A stretch of 64,000 bases of DNA, taken from Carallia brachiata (taxonomy: Eukaryota; Streptophyta; Magnoliopsida; Malpighiales; Rhizophoraceae). How positions within the stretch are numbered: position 1 is the first letter of the stretch; every line of letters starts with the position of its first letter. Location: assembly GCA_021464245.1 (NCBI GenBank), contig JADCRB010000001.1, forward strand, positions 7,064,152 through 7,128,151, read 5' to 3'. Position numbers and translations under genes: made by a program. Below, piece after piece: positions 43,661 through 56,510 of this stretch. The notes under the pieces were generated by a model. It had not been told where the DNA came from. It did not search any database and saw only the letters and a program-made list of their open reading frames with translations.

Positions 43661-46382
43661 TTAGAGCGTGGATTGGAGTCTGTCAGGCCTTGTCCTCACG
43701 TGGCTCCTAGTAATATCTTTCAAGTTAGGACAGCCACATAGGGCCATAGTAACCTCAAGCTCATTCTTTAGCATTTCAATCACCTGTCTCACCCCATTTT
43801 CTCCTTTTGCTGCCAACCCATAGATGACAGGTCTCCCAACCTGCAAGCAGCAAGGAATTAAGTCACCACATAGAGAGAGGCAATTGTCACTCAAATACTG
43901 GCTACATAGTTGTGCATTGATTCCAAAATGAAAGAGAGCTAATATCTGTAATGTTCAACTTGTACTCAAAAATAGCATTTCAACAAACCCTTGTCGATGC
44001 AAGTAGTAGGAGAAGCTAGAGGTTTCTTGAGATGTAACTGGCAAAGGAAATTATATTTTTGGGTTCAAAGAGAGTGTACTCGTCAAATGATCAAAGATAG
44101 AAAATTTGAATGAATTTACAATTTGGTTAGATGAACTCACAAGGACTGCTTGTGCACCAAGGGCCAGTGCCTTGAAAACATCTGTCCCTCTCCTCACTCC
44201 TCCATCTAGTAGAACAGGAACCTTTCCTTCAACTGCATGAACCACCTGAAAACCCGAAATTCCAATGTAGGAATTATAATGTACCACGAATATTCAAACC
44301 TACATAGCCAAGAATCATGCAAGTGCCAAAATTCTGCGATATTTAAGTCATCACCTCTTCCAAAACAGAAATTGTGGCAGGAGTATAGTCTAGTTGGCGA
44401 GCTCCATGATTTGAGACAATGAGCCCGGCAACACCAACTTCCACAGCCTTTAAGGCTGTCAGAAAATGCACCATGTAAACAGTATGATTGAACATATACC
44501 AAACCAAAAATGTGTAACCATACTAATATTATTCCTGTAAGAATCACTTCAATTATACGCTCCCGACAAACAGACACTAAACAAATTCAGAAATATAGTT
44601 GACGCTAAAATCAATGCATGACACATCAGATACTTTATGTTACCATCTTCTCGAGTAAGTACTCCTTTGATTAGAATTGGCAAATTTGTAATGGATTTCA
44701 GCCATCCTATATCCTGCAGAAGTAAAAACTCAGTTGCTAAAAGGACATAAGCAAAAGAAATGTGGTTCTTCTGAGTACATATGCCACTCCATGGCTGCAA
44801 AATTATAGATACTGAATAGGCCAATTAATATAATAAGCATGGAATAAATTATGTCAAAACTGTATAAACAGTACACCTATTTAAGTGGCCCTCTCTTGAG
44901 TGAAAAATGAGCCTGAGAAATACATCCAACACAATGAAACTTAAATGCCAGTGACTAATTACCGTCCAACACAAAGAAGAATCCAAGGTTGAATTGGCAT
45001 AAAATTCAAGATTTGAACCAAGATCCTGCAAAATTGAGCCCATTACACATGTATACGTACACATAAATACATGCATACATACAGGCATGCATGGTATAGA
45101 ATGCATGTGCTCAGAAAGAGGGAGGGAGACAGGGGGGTTTTTAAGACTAAAATCCAAAAAGATATGAACACAGGCAGAATATCCTGTGCTCTGATTGCTG
45201 CAGGACCAATGTTTGTATTCTATAAAACTCCAATTGCTTCACTTACAGAGGAAACTTCTTCCAATATGAGACCTTCCAAATTCTTCAGTTTAGGTACAAT
45301 CATTCTGCAGTCAATATTTCAACGGTCATTTGATACGCAAAAAATTGCAGCTTATTGCATTGAATTGCACAAAGAAGAGGGCAACAAAATCTTAGTTGTA
45401 TTACAGACAGAACATCCACGGCGCATTAATTCTCTTTGCTGCTCTCAAAACAAACACTAATAGCGACTAATCAAAAGCACATCTTTAGATAGAATGCAAA
45501 GGAAGTGACTAGTACTTATTCTTAATGTTTGCCTCCCTTCGACCAAGTTTTGGGGCATCTGCAGTTAGAACAAGAGCCTTATATCCATTCCTTTCAGCTC
45601 TTTGTACTAGATTAACAGTTATTTCTCTTTTTTTGAACACCTGTAAACACATAATCTGTTATAGGTTAGTGCCTGTTAATGATATTGCAGGATTGAGGGA
45701 AAATTATGGCACCCAAAAAACAAAAAAGGGCTGCTGACAAAAGGCTAATTACACATAGTTGAAAGAATCGAACAGCATCACAGCTAGCAGCAACCTCCTC
45801 CACATTGTATGAGGCCGAGAATGATAAAACCTAGAAGGAAAATTCTAGAAAATAAGAAAAAGATAATACTCAATCACCTAAGCAAGAAATGATCTAGACA
45901 CTGAATGAATGAATACCATTATGGTTTTGCACACAGCTGCTGCTCTGGCAGTCGCAAGCTCTCCTGAAGTAAACAGAATGGCTGGTAAATAAACATAAAT
46001 TCAAGCAAACTTCTGATATCTACTGTCAGAACTAAAGACCTTCAGGGTGAGCTAGCTTATGGAAAGCAGTTGGCGCTATCATAATAGGAGCTGCCATAGG
46101 ATAACCCAGTAGAGTGGTAGACAAAGTTATTCTGCTCACATCCACAAGAACTCTAGGCCGAAATCTGGGAAGTCACAGAAATAAATGATGAAATATCCTA
46201 TTAGCTATAATTTGCTTGTAAACATCTTTTAGACCTTACGTGATTCTTTGAAATGCTTTCACATTCTCTTCTAGTGTGTACTGGTCTTCAGCACCCCCAC
46301 TGTAGAAGTCATAGAACATTTTTGGGAGGGCCTGTCTAGCCAATTCTTGGAATTCATTGACATTAACTACTTCAGCAACCAT
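43661..46382 (-). CDS. (S)-2-hydroxy-acid oxidase (HAOX) copy B, open frame
   Basis: Oxidises (S)-2-hydroxy acids to 2-oxo acids with release of hydrogen peroxide, using FMN, normally in peroxisomes. Eleven exons on the minus strand: 46240-46382, 46040-46164, 45917-45963, 45753-45830, 45516-45640, 45247-45304, 44963-45025, 44644-44713, 44355-44455, 44141-44245, 43661-43840. They sum to 1095 nt and give 364 aa without interruption, the normal family length, with consistent phases and GT-AG borders. Conserved: [12 protein letters not shown] (Phe at the Tyr24 site of glycolate oxidase, as in the HAOX branch), [38 protein letters not shown]. Unusual: the block that is QLYVYK in copy A reads QLCVFK, replacing the tyrosine equivalent to Tyr129 with Phe; the C terminus is STL rather than SML. 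Activity and targeting may therefore be altered. Confidence 0.92.
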
Positions 46383-48627
46383 TGAACCTAGAAACAGACG
46401 GTTCCTGACATTGTTCAAAAGATGTCACCACATGAATGTTAACATAAGCATAGGAACAAGCAATTTCCAATTAGAATCAAAAAGAGACTAGGGATGCCTA
46501 ATCAAAGCTATTACCCTGAGAGAACATTGCTTATATCGCAGCAAAAATGCCTTAAATTAGCTCAAGACAAACTATCACATGGCTCAAACATATGCAGCAT
46601 ATCTTTTTCATACTATACAGAATTTGCGGTATAGCTTGAAACCTAAAGGGTAAAAAAATGATTTTCTTTTTTGGGTTTCAATGGAGATGGTCTACATCAT
46701 GGGGAAGAGGGCTGGTGAGGTAGAGAATTGGGGATCAAAGCCCAAATCTCTCAATTAAAAGTCTCAGCTGTCAACCATCCCACCTAAGGCGGGTCCTCAA
46801 ATTGAGAATATGATAGTAAACAGCCGATCTCACACTCATAGTTGTATAAGAAAGAATCAAGTTTTAAAATGCTTCTTATCAAGTAAAGCCAATTCCCTTC
46901 CTCGTTTTGGATACTCAAGAGCCATCACTAGTATCAGACTAGCTGTTAGGTTTCCACAAATCATCATCCAAAGTGTCTGCAATTTTTTATTGATGTATAC
47001 AAAACAGGTTAACTATCTCAATAGTGTTAATGATCCAATACTAGTTTACCAAGAATAGGGTGATCCTCACAAAGATAATTCCAATTTAGATAACAAGGCA
47101 AATTAATCATAGGAAAAATTATCAACAAAAATGGAAAATCATAGGAGAAATTATAATACCTGCTATGAGAAACCAGTTAAGTGCCAGGGAGACGACTGGG
47201 AAATTTTGATGAACAGATTTTATTGTTTCCAAATTTTATTTTGGTTTTCCGGATAACAAGTTAGATGATTATAGTAAGACACGGTCGATGGATTTGTATG
47301 TTAGACTGGAAGTAGAATGACAGGCAGGAAGAAGAGACCGAGGAAACTGGACTCTGCCTTTACACTGTTGTCTTCGTTGGCACCATTTTAGTGGTCCCAA
47401 CATGTCCAATGTCCCCAAGTTTCCAAATTGTCAAACACCAAGCGCACGAGGAAAGAGATGTGATAATGCCAGAAAGTACCTACCCTGCTGAGCTCAGCTT
47501 TCTCTTTTTTTGTTTTTTAACACCTAATATTTTTTTAGATGCTTTTGCTGTCAGGAACAGTTGAATAATTAAGTATAGACTCCAAGGTTCCGTTTTGGAG
47601 TTAGTCTTACTAATACTGTTTACATGACATACAACTCCTCAGCAGATGCCCATGCACAGCGAATTGGTTGAAGAAACAGACAAAAGCAGGCCCATTTCAG
47701 AATGCAGATCAAGATGTACGTTTTCTTTTTATTATTCTGTGTCTTATCTTCAATGTGTTAGAAAACACTCAAATTATTTGGTTGCCGTAGACGACAATGT
47801 CAAGCCCATCATCGGTGAAACCAATGATAGGATTGCCAGATCAAGGCTGTCAGAGACAATCTTGACCGCCAATTACGCATGGCTTCCACATGGTACCCCA
47901 ACAATGTGTCAGCATCCTAATTGCAAGGTAAATCAAGTCTCAATTGGGATCCTAACAATCCACTAAGTTCACGTCTAGTCTTTGGCGAACACTGCAATGC
48001 TGGCATCACTACACCTAGTCTCGCGCGAACACTACAATACCAGCGTCACTTCATCAAGCATGTGATTAAACATCAACCAAACCAGTGGCCTCACATTTTC
48101 AGTATGGCTGCTACCTTTAATGCCAATAAGTCTTAAAAGTTTTTCCTTATTTAACAGAACATTTTGTCCTCGGCTAAGCTTTGCAACTATATTAACTTTC
48201 CATTGGGAGGGGCGGACACCAGCTCACAAAATGAAGTTGATGAGCTCATGACATGTCAAATTAGAGCTTTTCCAAGAGTGGAGTGATCATGATGCTTAAC
48301 TATTTCCTTTACGCCAATGCCATATGATATCAACCAACACGCTGCAGCAAAAGTAACTCGCCAATTCTGGAGATGATTCACATGGACTGTCTTGTGCAGT
48401 AGCTGCATGTCCAAGTCAAACCAAGTGGATTAGGGGCATGATAAGAATTTCAGAGTTTATATGTCCATCCAAATGCCAACTAGCAAGCCCACAGGGCCAA
48501 TGCAATTGTAGAAAGAAGATTACGTCCTCACCACAGGAAATCAAAAGGGATGACAACATACACCCCAAAACTGATATCCATTATAGTGGTACTCCCAAAA
48601 CATGCCTCCGGCTCCAGGCCCTTCAGA
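46383..48627. other. HAOX copy B leader and flank
   Basis: Collinear with 38559-41178: probable leader intron with the SINE-like insert, a leader exon at about 47160-47450, and unrecognised flank. An open frame on the plus strand (47646-47966) has no recognisable domain and is not preserved as a frame in copy A. Confidence 0.5.
46655..46800 (-). mobile_element. SINE-like element in HAOX-B leader intron
   Basis: Counterpart of 38840-38985. Here the B-box-like block is better preserved (GGGCTTTGATCCCC on the minus strand). An A-rich end lies near 46655. Confidence 0.4.
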
Positions 48628-49153
48628 TCAAGTAAAAGATAACTCACCCAGACATGACTTCATCTGACTAATTAAATTGTTAATTTTATCCTCACAATTG
48701 CCCGTGTCTCCCCCATCTTTGTATAAAGTTTTACGCCCCAATCCTTCTTTTGGTTCATTGAGTGCAAATGGCTCCAAAAAGTTCACAATCTCCTCAAAAT
48801 GTGGGCCAATAGTGGCAATTCGATGTACTATATCTTCCAAGAACAGGATGCCACGCTTCCCCATGCCTGCCAAATACAGAGAGCAGAGGCTGCAATATAG
48901 TTGCAAAGATTCAATTTAAGCAGCCATAATTTTAGGGGATTCAAATTTACCCGTTCAATTATGTTGTCATCTATCAGAGCAACCTTCCGGTTGCTTATTC
49001 TTTTATAGTAGTTCACGAACATTCTTAAGACTTGGAAATTTGCAAAAAAAACTAACAGCTTGAATTTCAATGAGGCAACTTAGTAATTGACAGAACATTG
49101 TGTCTACAGCTAAGGCACAAGCATCATTGCATATTAACTTCCAGAAGAGTAAA

Positions 49154-49192
<39 letters not shown>

Positions 49193-50320
49193 GTTTTTTA
49201 AAGATGATGTAATAGATGAGAATGTCTTAAGGTTCCCAATTTGCTAATGCAGTCTTGAAGAGCAGTGTTTCAACCTTTTACAGCATTTTATAGGCTAACC
49301 AACAGTGGCAGTGACCACCAAAGGACAAGGCAAAAGAAAAAGAAAAAACCGTGGCAAGTAACACGTATTGCACAGATTGAAATAACATCCAACAAACTGT
49401 TGAGCAACCACAAAACAACTTTTATTGAAGAATATACATTCCTTCGGGTTATATGTAACTGCAAGTCTCAATTGTGCTCTGAATCAATTTTTTATAGCTC
49501 CAAATGGACACATGGATCTAGGAGTTAGACCACTTCCTATATCACATATAAATGTACAGAAATCATCAAGGCCAACAAAAGCGACAATCATTTCAAAGGT
49601 GGAATATTAAATCTATACATAAAAAGCTTTTTTTTTTTTTTTTTGACCCAACCAAGATTAAAGAACATGTTGGACGAAAAGATTCTTAGGCCCAGATGTC
49701 TGAATAAAAACCTCAACTAAAAAGTACTCAACAAACAGTGAAAATCCAATTGCCTTATTATCAAGATCGTAGACAACTTCAACCACTGAAATTGCCTTAT
49801 TATCAAGATCCTAGACAACTTCAACCGCTGACTTTGATTGAGAAAATCCATAATGGGGTGCCTACATTCATTTGCTAGAAACATAGATTATCTTCATTAT
49901 CGTTTTTTTTTTTGGCTTGTTCATGGTGACCTGGAACCAAATGAAAAAATTCACAAACACATAGGACTATAAACAAAGATATATCTAAGCATGGCAATAT
50001 CCAACCTTTTTACCTCGAGACCATAAAATCTCCATAAAAGAATAGTAATTTCATTTAAAAATAACGCTCTGAAGGGGAAAAAAAAAAAAGGAAAAGAAAA
50101 GAAATTGATGGGGTTTATCCACCTTGTTCCTGAACTTCTTAACAAAAAGCTCAGGCCTTTGTATATCATCCTCCACCTTCTTCCTCGTCTTCCCTCTATA
50201 ATTCCCCAACTCCAACTGGGTTTTCCTCGTAAGCGCTATTGACTCTTCCTTGTGCTTCATTTTCTTGAAAACCACCTCCCGTACGTATGTCAACGGTGGC
50301 TTTGCCTCCTCTTCCGCCAT
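48628..50320 (-). pseudogene. ribosomal protein L7-like pseudogene, copy B
   Basis: Exon 1 (50123-50320) is open: MAEEEAKPPLTYVREVVFKK, then LELGNYRGKTRKK and RPELFVKKFRNK before a GT donor, as in plant L7-1. The next recognisable exons are a middle exon (about 48951-49037; VRELL and ALIDDNIIER in different frames) and the last exon (48628-48866; LFLEDIVHRIATIGPHF, LYKDGGDTGNCEDKIN). The RNA-binding central exon kept in copy A is absent from 49.36-50.12 kb. The middle exon has the same length defect as copy A, and the last exon lacks one base near 48861. So no complete L7 protein can be made here. Its upstream region keeps ribosomal-protein-type promoter motifs. Confidence 0.72.
49162..49187. 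repeat. (TA)n microsatellite
   Basis: TA dinucleotide tract next to an A-run. It is absent from the matching position of duplication copy A, which has a different short sequence there. Confidence 0.85.
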
Positions 50321-50540
50321 CGTTATCCCAACGTACTGAAATATTCGGAACCGTTTAACGGAACATGTTTTGAACTAGAAGAGAAGCTAAACACCGAGAG
50401 ACGGCGGTGGTCCACCGGCGACAGCCAAGAGTATAGGACGACCAAGTGGCGGCGCCGCCAAGACAGGGAAGCCTATTTAAGCTTGTGCGCGCGCGCGCGC
50501 GAGCGGGGTGATGGAGAGGTTAACGCTGACGATGATTATA

Positions 50541-50616
50541 TGGGCCTATAAACTAAATGGGCTTTTGAAGCTCTGGGCCCATGTTGTAATCCGGTGGGAA
50601 AATACTATATTGGGCC
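50541..50616. promoter_or_regulatory. four site II motifs upstream of the L7-like exon 1
   Basis: TGGGCY motifs occur at 50541, 50558, 50574 (palindromic TGGGCCCA) and 50611, some 220-300 bp 5' of the minus-strand start codon. Multiple site II elements are typical of plant ribosomal protein promoters, which supports the exon 1 call. A (GC)n tract lies at about 50487-50502. Confidence 0.6.
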
Positions 50617-50639
50617 TGAGCTTTCTTGGTTAAGTTTTT

Positions 50640-52478
50640 TTTTTTTTTTAAGTCAACTTCATTAATAAATTAATTTGTTTACATCCGAATTAAAGAGATT
50701 ACAAAGCACAGTAGGAAAAAAAAATCTTATCATTTGAATACATTCAAATTCTATTAATTTTAGCAATTCAATCAGCAACTTAATTAGTTTCATGGCAGAT
50801 GTATCTTATCTGACAATCGTAGCTTAAGAATTTTATTACAAGATCAGAAACGAAAAGGTGTCAGTGCTTATAATTGTGGATAACATGTTATCGTTTTTTT
50901 TGTTCCTCTCACGTTTGTTTCCTTAATTCAACTTTCAGTTTAGCTGGCTTTGGTAATGTAGATTTTATAATTAATATTGTCACCCAATCATATGCTGTGA
51001 GTAACCTTTGTAGATTTATCAGTCCTACACTGGCCTTTTTTTTTTATCCGAAACACTGGCCATTTGTATACCAAGAACGTATGTTGTCTTGATCAGTAGT
51101 CTTTAGTTTAGACCCTCTCAATAGTTGAGAGTCCCTTTTAATTCTACAAAAAAAAACCTTTGACAAAGAAAATAAAATTATAATTGACGAGAAAAAGAGT
51201 TTTTTTTGTTTAATTAATTAGTTTTAATTGACATTCGAATTTGAGAATTTAATTTTTTTTAAAAAAATTATCTCATTAATTGCTGGGTGGAATAAAGGAT
51301 TTTTACTCCTCATACAACAGTTTGAATCCAGCACCCACGATGACCCTCCTCCGCGAGCTAGTAATGATCGATCTTTTACGTGCGGATGTTAGAGGTATTT
51401 TGGCTCCTCACGTAACTAATGGCCTTATATTTTTCTTTCTATTTTCCCTTCGTTCTACCAAAGAATAAATAAAATTGTTGAATAATAAACAGGCCGCACA
51501 CAAGCGATCCCGCATAAACTTGTATTAAAAGACATTAATTAAATCTTGGATGCTCTCAAAGTAATGATAAAAGGAAAAGCAGGTTACAACTCAAATTTGA
51601 GTGTTTAACTTTAAAAATGACTGAAGGACCATTGAATTATAACTCATCGGTTAAGGTCAATCCAGGGGGAACGTATTTAGCAACTTGTAAGGGCAAATGC
51701 CAAACTGAAAAATGAAATATATATATATATATAATTAACTTTCTATTATTGCCCCACTAGCATTTAAATTTTATCCTCTCTTAATTTGTTTTGCCCTACA
51801 TAATGATTGTTTTGTTTTTTCATATACATGTATGTGAACTTTGTCGCTACTGATACAAATTTTTGAGTCCATCCTGTGAGTCAATCAACTTAGTACTCAC
51901 AATACCAGTGCGTAGAAGGTGAACAACTAAATGCATAATTGTAGGGTAGTGGTAATGTGGAAGATGTGAAACTCATGTATATACATATATGTGAGTTTGA
52001 TTACGTCAATATACAAGAAGAAATACGTAAGAGGCAGGAGATTTATCATATGAAAAGGAGAGGGGCCATGTAAAAAGTCCGCCATGAAACTGAGGCGTGA
52101 AAGCAAAGTCACAATATTGACAATAGGCCTGTGACCGTGTGAATGAGCATACTGCTTGATATTACATTAATTAATTAAAATTATGGTCAGACCGGGGGTC
52201 ATTATAAAAAACATTTATTTATAAAGGTTATTTTATGTGAAGCTGTGAACCACAATCGACCAAAAAAAAAAAAAAAAGCAAGGGTTCGTGAACCAAGAAA
52301 GTCGAAAGTAAATTAATGAGTTGGTATGTGCACAGCAAGAAAGTCCTTTGACGGACATGAGCACATCATAAATAATTCGGCGCAATAATTGGCCTCCCTT
52401 CAATGATCAAGGGCCTGCCTGGAGTTGCCAAAATTCAACATAAATGGCTAATTTTCTTGAACTTTCTATACTAGAAGG
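50640..52478. other. gene-free intergenic region
   Basis: AT-rich with T-runs and a short TA tract near 51718. No coding sequence or transposon end was recognised. Confidence 0.5.
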
Positions 52479-52487
52479 GAACTGACT

Positions 52488-52970
52488 CAAGGTTGTCAGA
52501 ATCAGATCAATTATTGAACTAGAAATATTAATGAGTTAAGATTCAACTGGTTCAACCGGTTAAATTGGTGGTTGAACTGGTATTTAATAATAGATATATT
52601 TATAAAATGTAATTAAAAGAATAATATTTATAAATAATGATTAAATATTCATTTTTTTAGTTTTAAAGATTAAATTGAAAAATTTGATTAAGTTTTGGAC
52701 TAAATTAAAATTTTAAGTATAGTTAAAGGTCAAATTATAATTTAAGTAAACAATGAGATCAAATTATAATTTATAAATTTTTGGTTCAATTCTAAACCAG
52801 TCCGATCGGTCCGGTTTTTGACCGATTTTTACCAATTTTGACCGGTTTTTGACCGGTTTTGACCGGTCCGGTCAGTCCTCCCTTTTTATGCCTAAACCGG
52901 ATCAGACCTAGGACCGGTCACCGGTCCAACCGGTTGAACCGACCGGGTCTGGTCCGGTTTTGATTACACT
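52488..52970. mobile_element. non-autonomous MULE-like element, second copy
   Basis: A 483-bp element between exact 9-bp direct repeats GAACTGACT (52479-52487 and 52971-52979). It shares the CCGGTT palindrome arrays, the CAAGGTT start and a long AT-rich core with 10458-11088 (for example the block AAAGATTAAATTGAAAA). It encodes no protein. Confidence 0.75.
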
Positions 52971-52979
52971 GAACTGACT

Positions 52980-55331
52980 TGAAGAGAGATGTTGGTGCTT
53001 TTTTTTTATGTATTTTTATTAGATTAATTGTACATTAATTTTATCTATATGGTACATGATTAGTTTTTATAGGTTTATATTGTACATATATATTGGCAAC
53101 GTATACCAGTATATCTCAGTCTCTTTCTATGTTAATTTCAACTGCGCCTATCTATTATTTCTAAATTTTCCTTTTTGTTGTTGCTTTTGGACACGAAAAT
53201 AGAGAGAAAGAACTAATGTCCGCGTATGTATGGATGACAGAGTTAAGATAGGATAGGTATAATACATCGCTAATTAAACCATGCATATATTTCACAATTT
53301 AGATGGATTGATTTGATTTCAAGTCTAGAATAATTAAGTTTAATTTGGAACTTTGGTTAATCTCTAAACTGAAAGTTACTAATTTGATTTAGATTTCTTT
53401 TTCTTCTAAACCAAACAAAAATCATACTGCATATGCACCCTAACCCACGAGTAAAGCTAAATGCCAATGAAGTGGAAGCATTTATGCCCCCCAAAAAATG
53501 GAAAGATAATATTCTAAAACTTTGTGAGAGCACATCTACTCCAACAATATTCTTTTTCTTCGAACAAATAATAAAGATGGATGGTGATGTTAAAATATAT
53601 AAAGAACAAAGCAATGGGCTACACACACTTGCACAAAACATCAACTGATTTAGAATATTTGAAAGTCTTCATTTGACAACTTCTTTATTGCTCCTGTTTT
53701 TTTCTGTTAATGCCACGTTCAGCAATGCATAAGCTCTTTCAACCCAACCTAGCCCACCATGTGGAAAACGCCACTTGGAGACAAACCTTTTTAATTTGTT
53801 TTCCCCAATAATTTTGTTTGTTTCCAAGTAAGTCTATATATATTAATTAAGTATATGTTATCGAAGTTGAAAGAAAATTGAGTTAATATTGTGGTGTATG
53901 CCTAATTTTAAGGATACTAAAGATTTTCATATTAAATAAATCAGATTTTCCTTAATTAGATCATATTTTGCTCAATTCTTTGACTATTAAAAGACTTTAG
54001 TTAAGTGGAATTTTATCTAGTTAAGTAATTATTATAAAAAATTTCGTATAATAAAATAAATGTAAAAGAATTTAACATTATATTTTATTGTTATTTCTAA
54101 TTATTCAATTGAGTTTAATATTAGTTCATATTAATTGCGAACATTTATATAATTAAGATTTAACTAGTCTATAACAAATCTAATTTTCTTAGAAAATTAT
54201 CTTATTATCCATAATAACAATTATATTAAAAACATAATTTATTCAAGCATGATCTAACACATATTGCAAATTATTCAATTCATGTGAATGATTATTCACA
54301 CAACAAAAATATGCATAATCAAGGAAAATTTAAAAGAAAAAAATTTATAAAAAGGGGAAAAACTACTCTAAATATTTTCTTTTATTTTCTCAAAAAGAAA
54401 AAAGAGAAAAAATTTATTTTTGCATTTCCATTTTTTCTCAAAAAAATAACACTTAAAATTAAAAATTTTATTTTTTTCTTATCAAAGAAATACAAACAAA
54501 AATATGATTTTTTAATAAATATGATAAATTTTTGCATGAGTATGAATTTTAGTAAATAAATAAATATAAAACAAAGCCTTTTAATGTGGAGGAGGATTCT
54601 TCCCTTGGTTTTGACCCATAGGTTTTAAATTCCCTCTCCCTCGTGCCATGTCGAGATTCCAGACGAGGTGAGCTGTCCAACCTCAAAGTTGTTGTTCCGA
54701 TTCGTGTTGGTTAGGCAAGGGAAAAGGACAAACCGAAATAGTAAAGAAACGTCCACATATTGCCACGTCATCTGCCAGCTTTCAAATATTAATCATCATC
54801 ATTGATGGTATAAACTTGTGAGTTACTATTCTAGTCTTACCTTATCCACTCGTCCATCCTATCCAACCAACCACACGACAAAAGCCCATCCCATGGTGTG
54901 AACTGGGAATTGAATAGAAATCTGAGATCTCCCTTGCCAAGATCGGCTAGTTCAATTAATTTATAGATATTGTGTTAAAAGCGAGTCATGAGTTTTCATC
55001 TCCTCTCTCTTCCTTCTTTTATCTGAACATTGCTCTTCGGGAAAAACACAAAAAAAAACATAAGAAGTCTTATTATCACGTATCACAAATACATGTGTAT
55101 ATGTGTATACATCTGTTTGTGTCATATCAGATTCTTCTTTCAATTTTTTATAAATAGTAAAATATTTATAAGAAAATTATAAAAAATTTCTTATTTAAAA
55201 CCAAAGCTTTAACGTGTTTAGTATTACACTAAACATATTTATTATTACTTAAACCCTTCATTTTAAAAATTTTGAAAAAACAATCAAATAAATATATATT
55301 TTTTTTACTAATGAACTCCACCATTCCGCTA
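52980..55331. other. gene-free intergenic region
   Basis: Very AT-rich sequence with A/T homopolymer runs, notably 54300-54560. The only open frames are low-complexity Lys/Phe/Ile runs that reflect base composition. Confidence 0.5.
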
Positions 55332-55583
55332 TGCTTTGTTGGATTGCAAGAAAAGAAATGGAAAAGAAAGAGAATAGAAAATAGTACAGTAATGATAATG
55401 TTATAACTAATAAAAAGTAATGATTAGAAATTTGTGAGAAAAAAAATAAATAGTAATTTGTGAGAGAAAAAGTAAAAGTTAGTTGTTGGAATTGATAAAA
55501 AATAATAAAAAATAATATAAATAGAAAGTAATTTTCTCTCATTTTCTTTTCCTACCCTTTCTTATGTTTTGCCAAACAAAGCA
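55332..55583. mobile_element. AT-rich MITE, copy 2
   Basis: Terminal inverted repeats TGCTTTGTTGG on the left and CCAAACAAAGCA on the right, flanked by CTA and TTA, enclose an A-rich core of about 230 bp. It matches 7985-8236 in reverse orientation. The TWA-like flanks hint at the PIF/Harbinger group, but this is weak. Confidence 0.6.
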
Positions 55584-55723
55584 TTAGTTTCCTGTCATTT
55601 GCATCTGACCATGTACAATTTTCCACATATATACATAGACAAACACGACCGAAGTAGAAAACGCAACCGAGGAAATAACCATAACCCAAGAAAGGCCCAA
55701 TCATGTGTATTCTTACTGGGAAT

Positions 55724-55981
55724 CAAGGGCGAATCTAGAACGGAGGCAAAGTTCATATTCATATACATAAAAAAAATTTTAAAAAAAATTAGAAAGATCA
55801 CGAGAGGAGGATTGGAGGGGGCGAGGAGCAACGTTTGATTGAAAGATGTAAATTGTAGGGGCAGCATATTAATTTTAGTCGAGGCAAAACAGAAAAATTA
55901 ACTACAATTATATATATTTCTTTTTTAAGTGAGAGCATTTGCCCCCCCCCCCCCACAATGCTCTTACTACGTCCGCGCCTG
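55724..55981. mobile_element. non-autonomous hAT-like element
   Basis: 258 bp with imperfect terminal inverted repeats (CAAGGGCGAATCTAG left; CAGGCGCGGACGTAG right, reverse complemented). It is flanked by an 8-bp direct repeat with one mismatch: CTGGGAAT at 55716-55723 and CTAGGAAT at 55982-55989. An 8-bp duplication and CAGGG-type ends are hAT traits. A 13-nt poly-C tract lies inside at 55942-55954. Confidence 0.65.
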
Positions 55982-56150
55982 CTAGGAATCGAATAAAAAA
56001 CATACTACTCTAAATTTAAAATTCAAAACCCATTAAAAATATTACTAATATTAGCAAGAAATTGAGTTCCCAACAATAACCAACAGATATATCTCATTTT
56101 ATTATTTAAAAACTCGTGTATTTTTTTAATTTATAAGAGTGAGTCGAAGA

Positions 56151-56286
56151 AGATAATGAATATTAAAATTTAAACTATAAACTCCATCTTAAATTATAAA
56201 TTTGTGAGTATTAAATTATATTTAATAGTTGAAAATCACTAATTTGAGATTCTGTGACATGATAAAAATTTTAAAAATATTAGATT

Positions 56287-56328
<42 letters not shown>

Positions 56329-56457
56329 ATAATGAATATTAAAATTTAAACTATAAACTCCATCTTAAATTATAAATTTGTGACTATTAAATTATATTTA
56401 ATAGTTGAAAATCACTAATTTGAGATTCTGTGACATGATAAAAATTTTAAAAATATT

Positions 56458-56510
<53 letters not shown>

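Larger units (their letters stand above)
43576..49363. repeat. segmental duplication, copy B
   Basis: About 5.8 kb collinear with 35731-41876. The left edge joins the truncated LTR through the shared sequence GCTTCTAC. The right edge falls within an RPL7-like intron; beyond it copy B lacks the exon that copy A keeps at about 42.6 kb. Confidence 0.88.

Noticed and set aside
47646..47966. Plus-strand open frame of 106 codons upstream of HAOX copy B
   Set aside because: It has no recognisable domain, and the matching stretch of copy A does not keep the frame, so coding is not supported.
54284..54559. 91-codon open frame in the gene-free region
   Set aside because: Almost entirely Lys, Phe, Ile and Asn from A/T homopolymers; no coding evidence.
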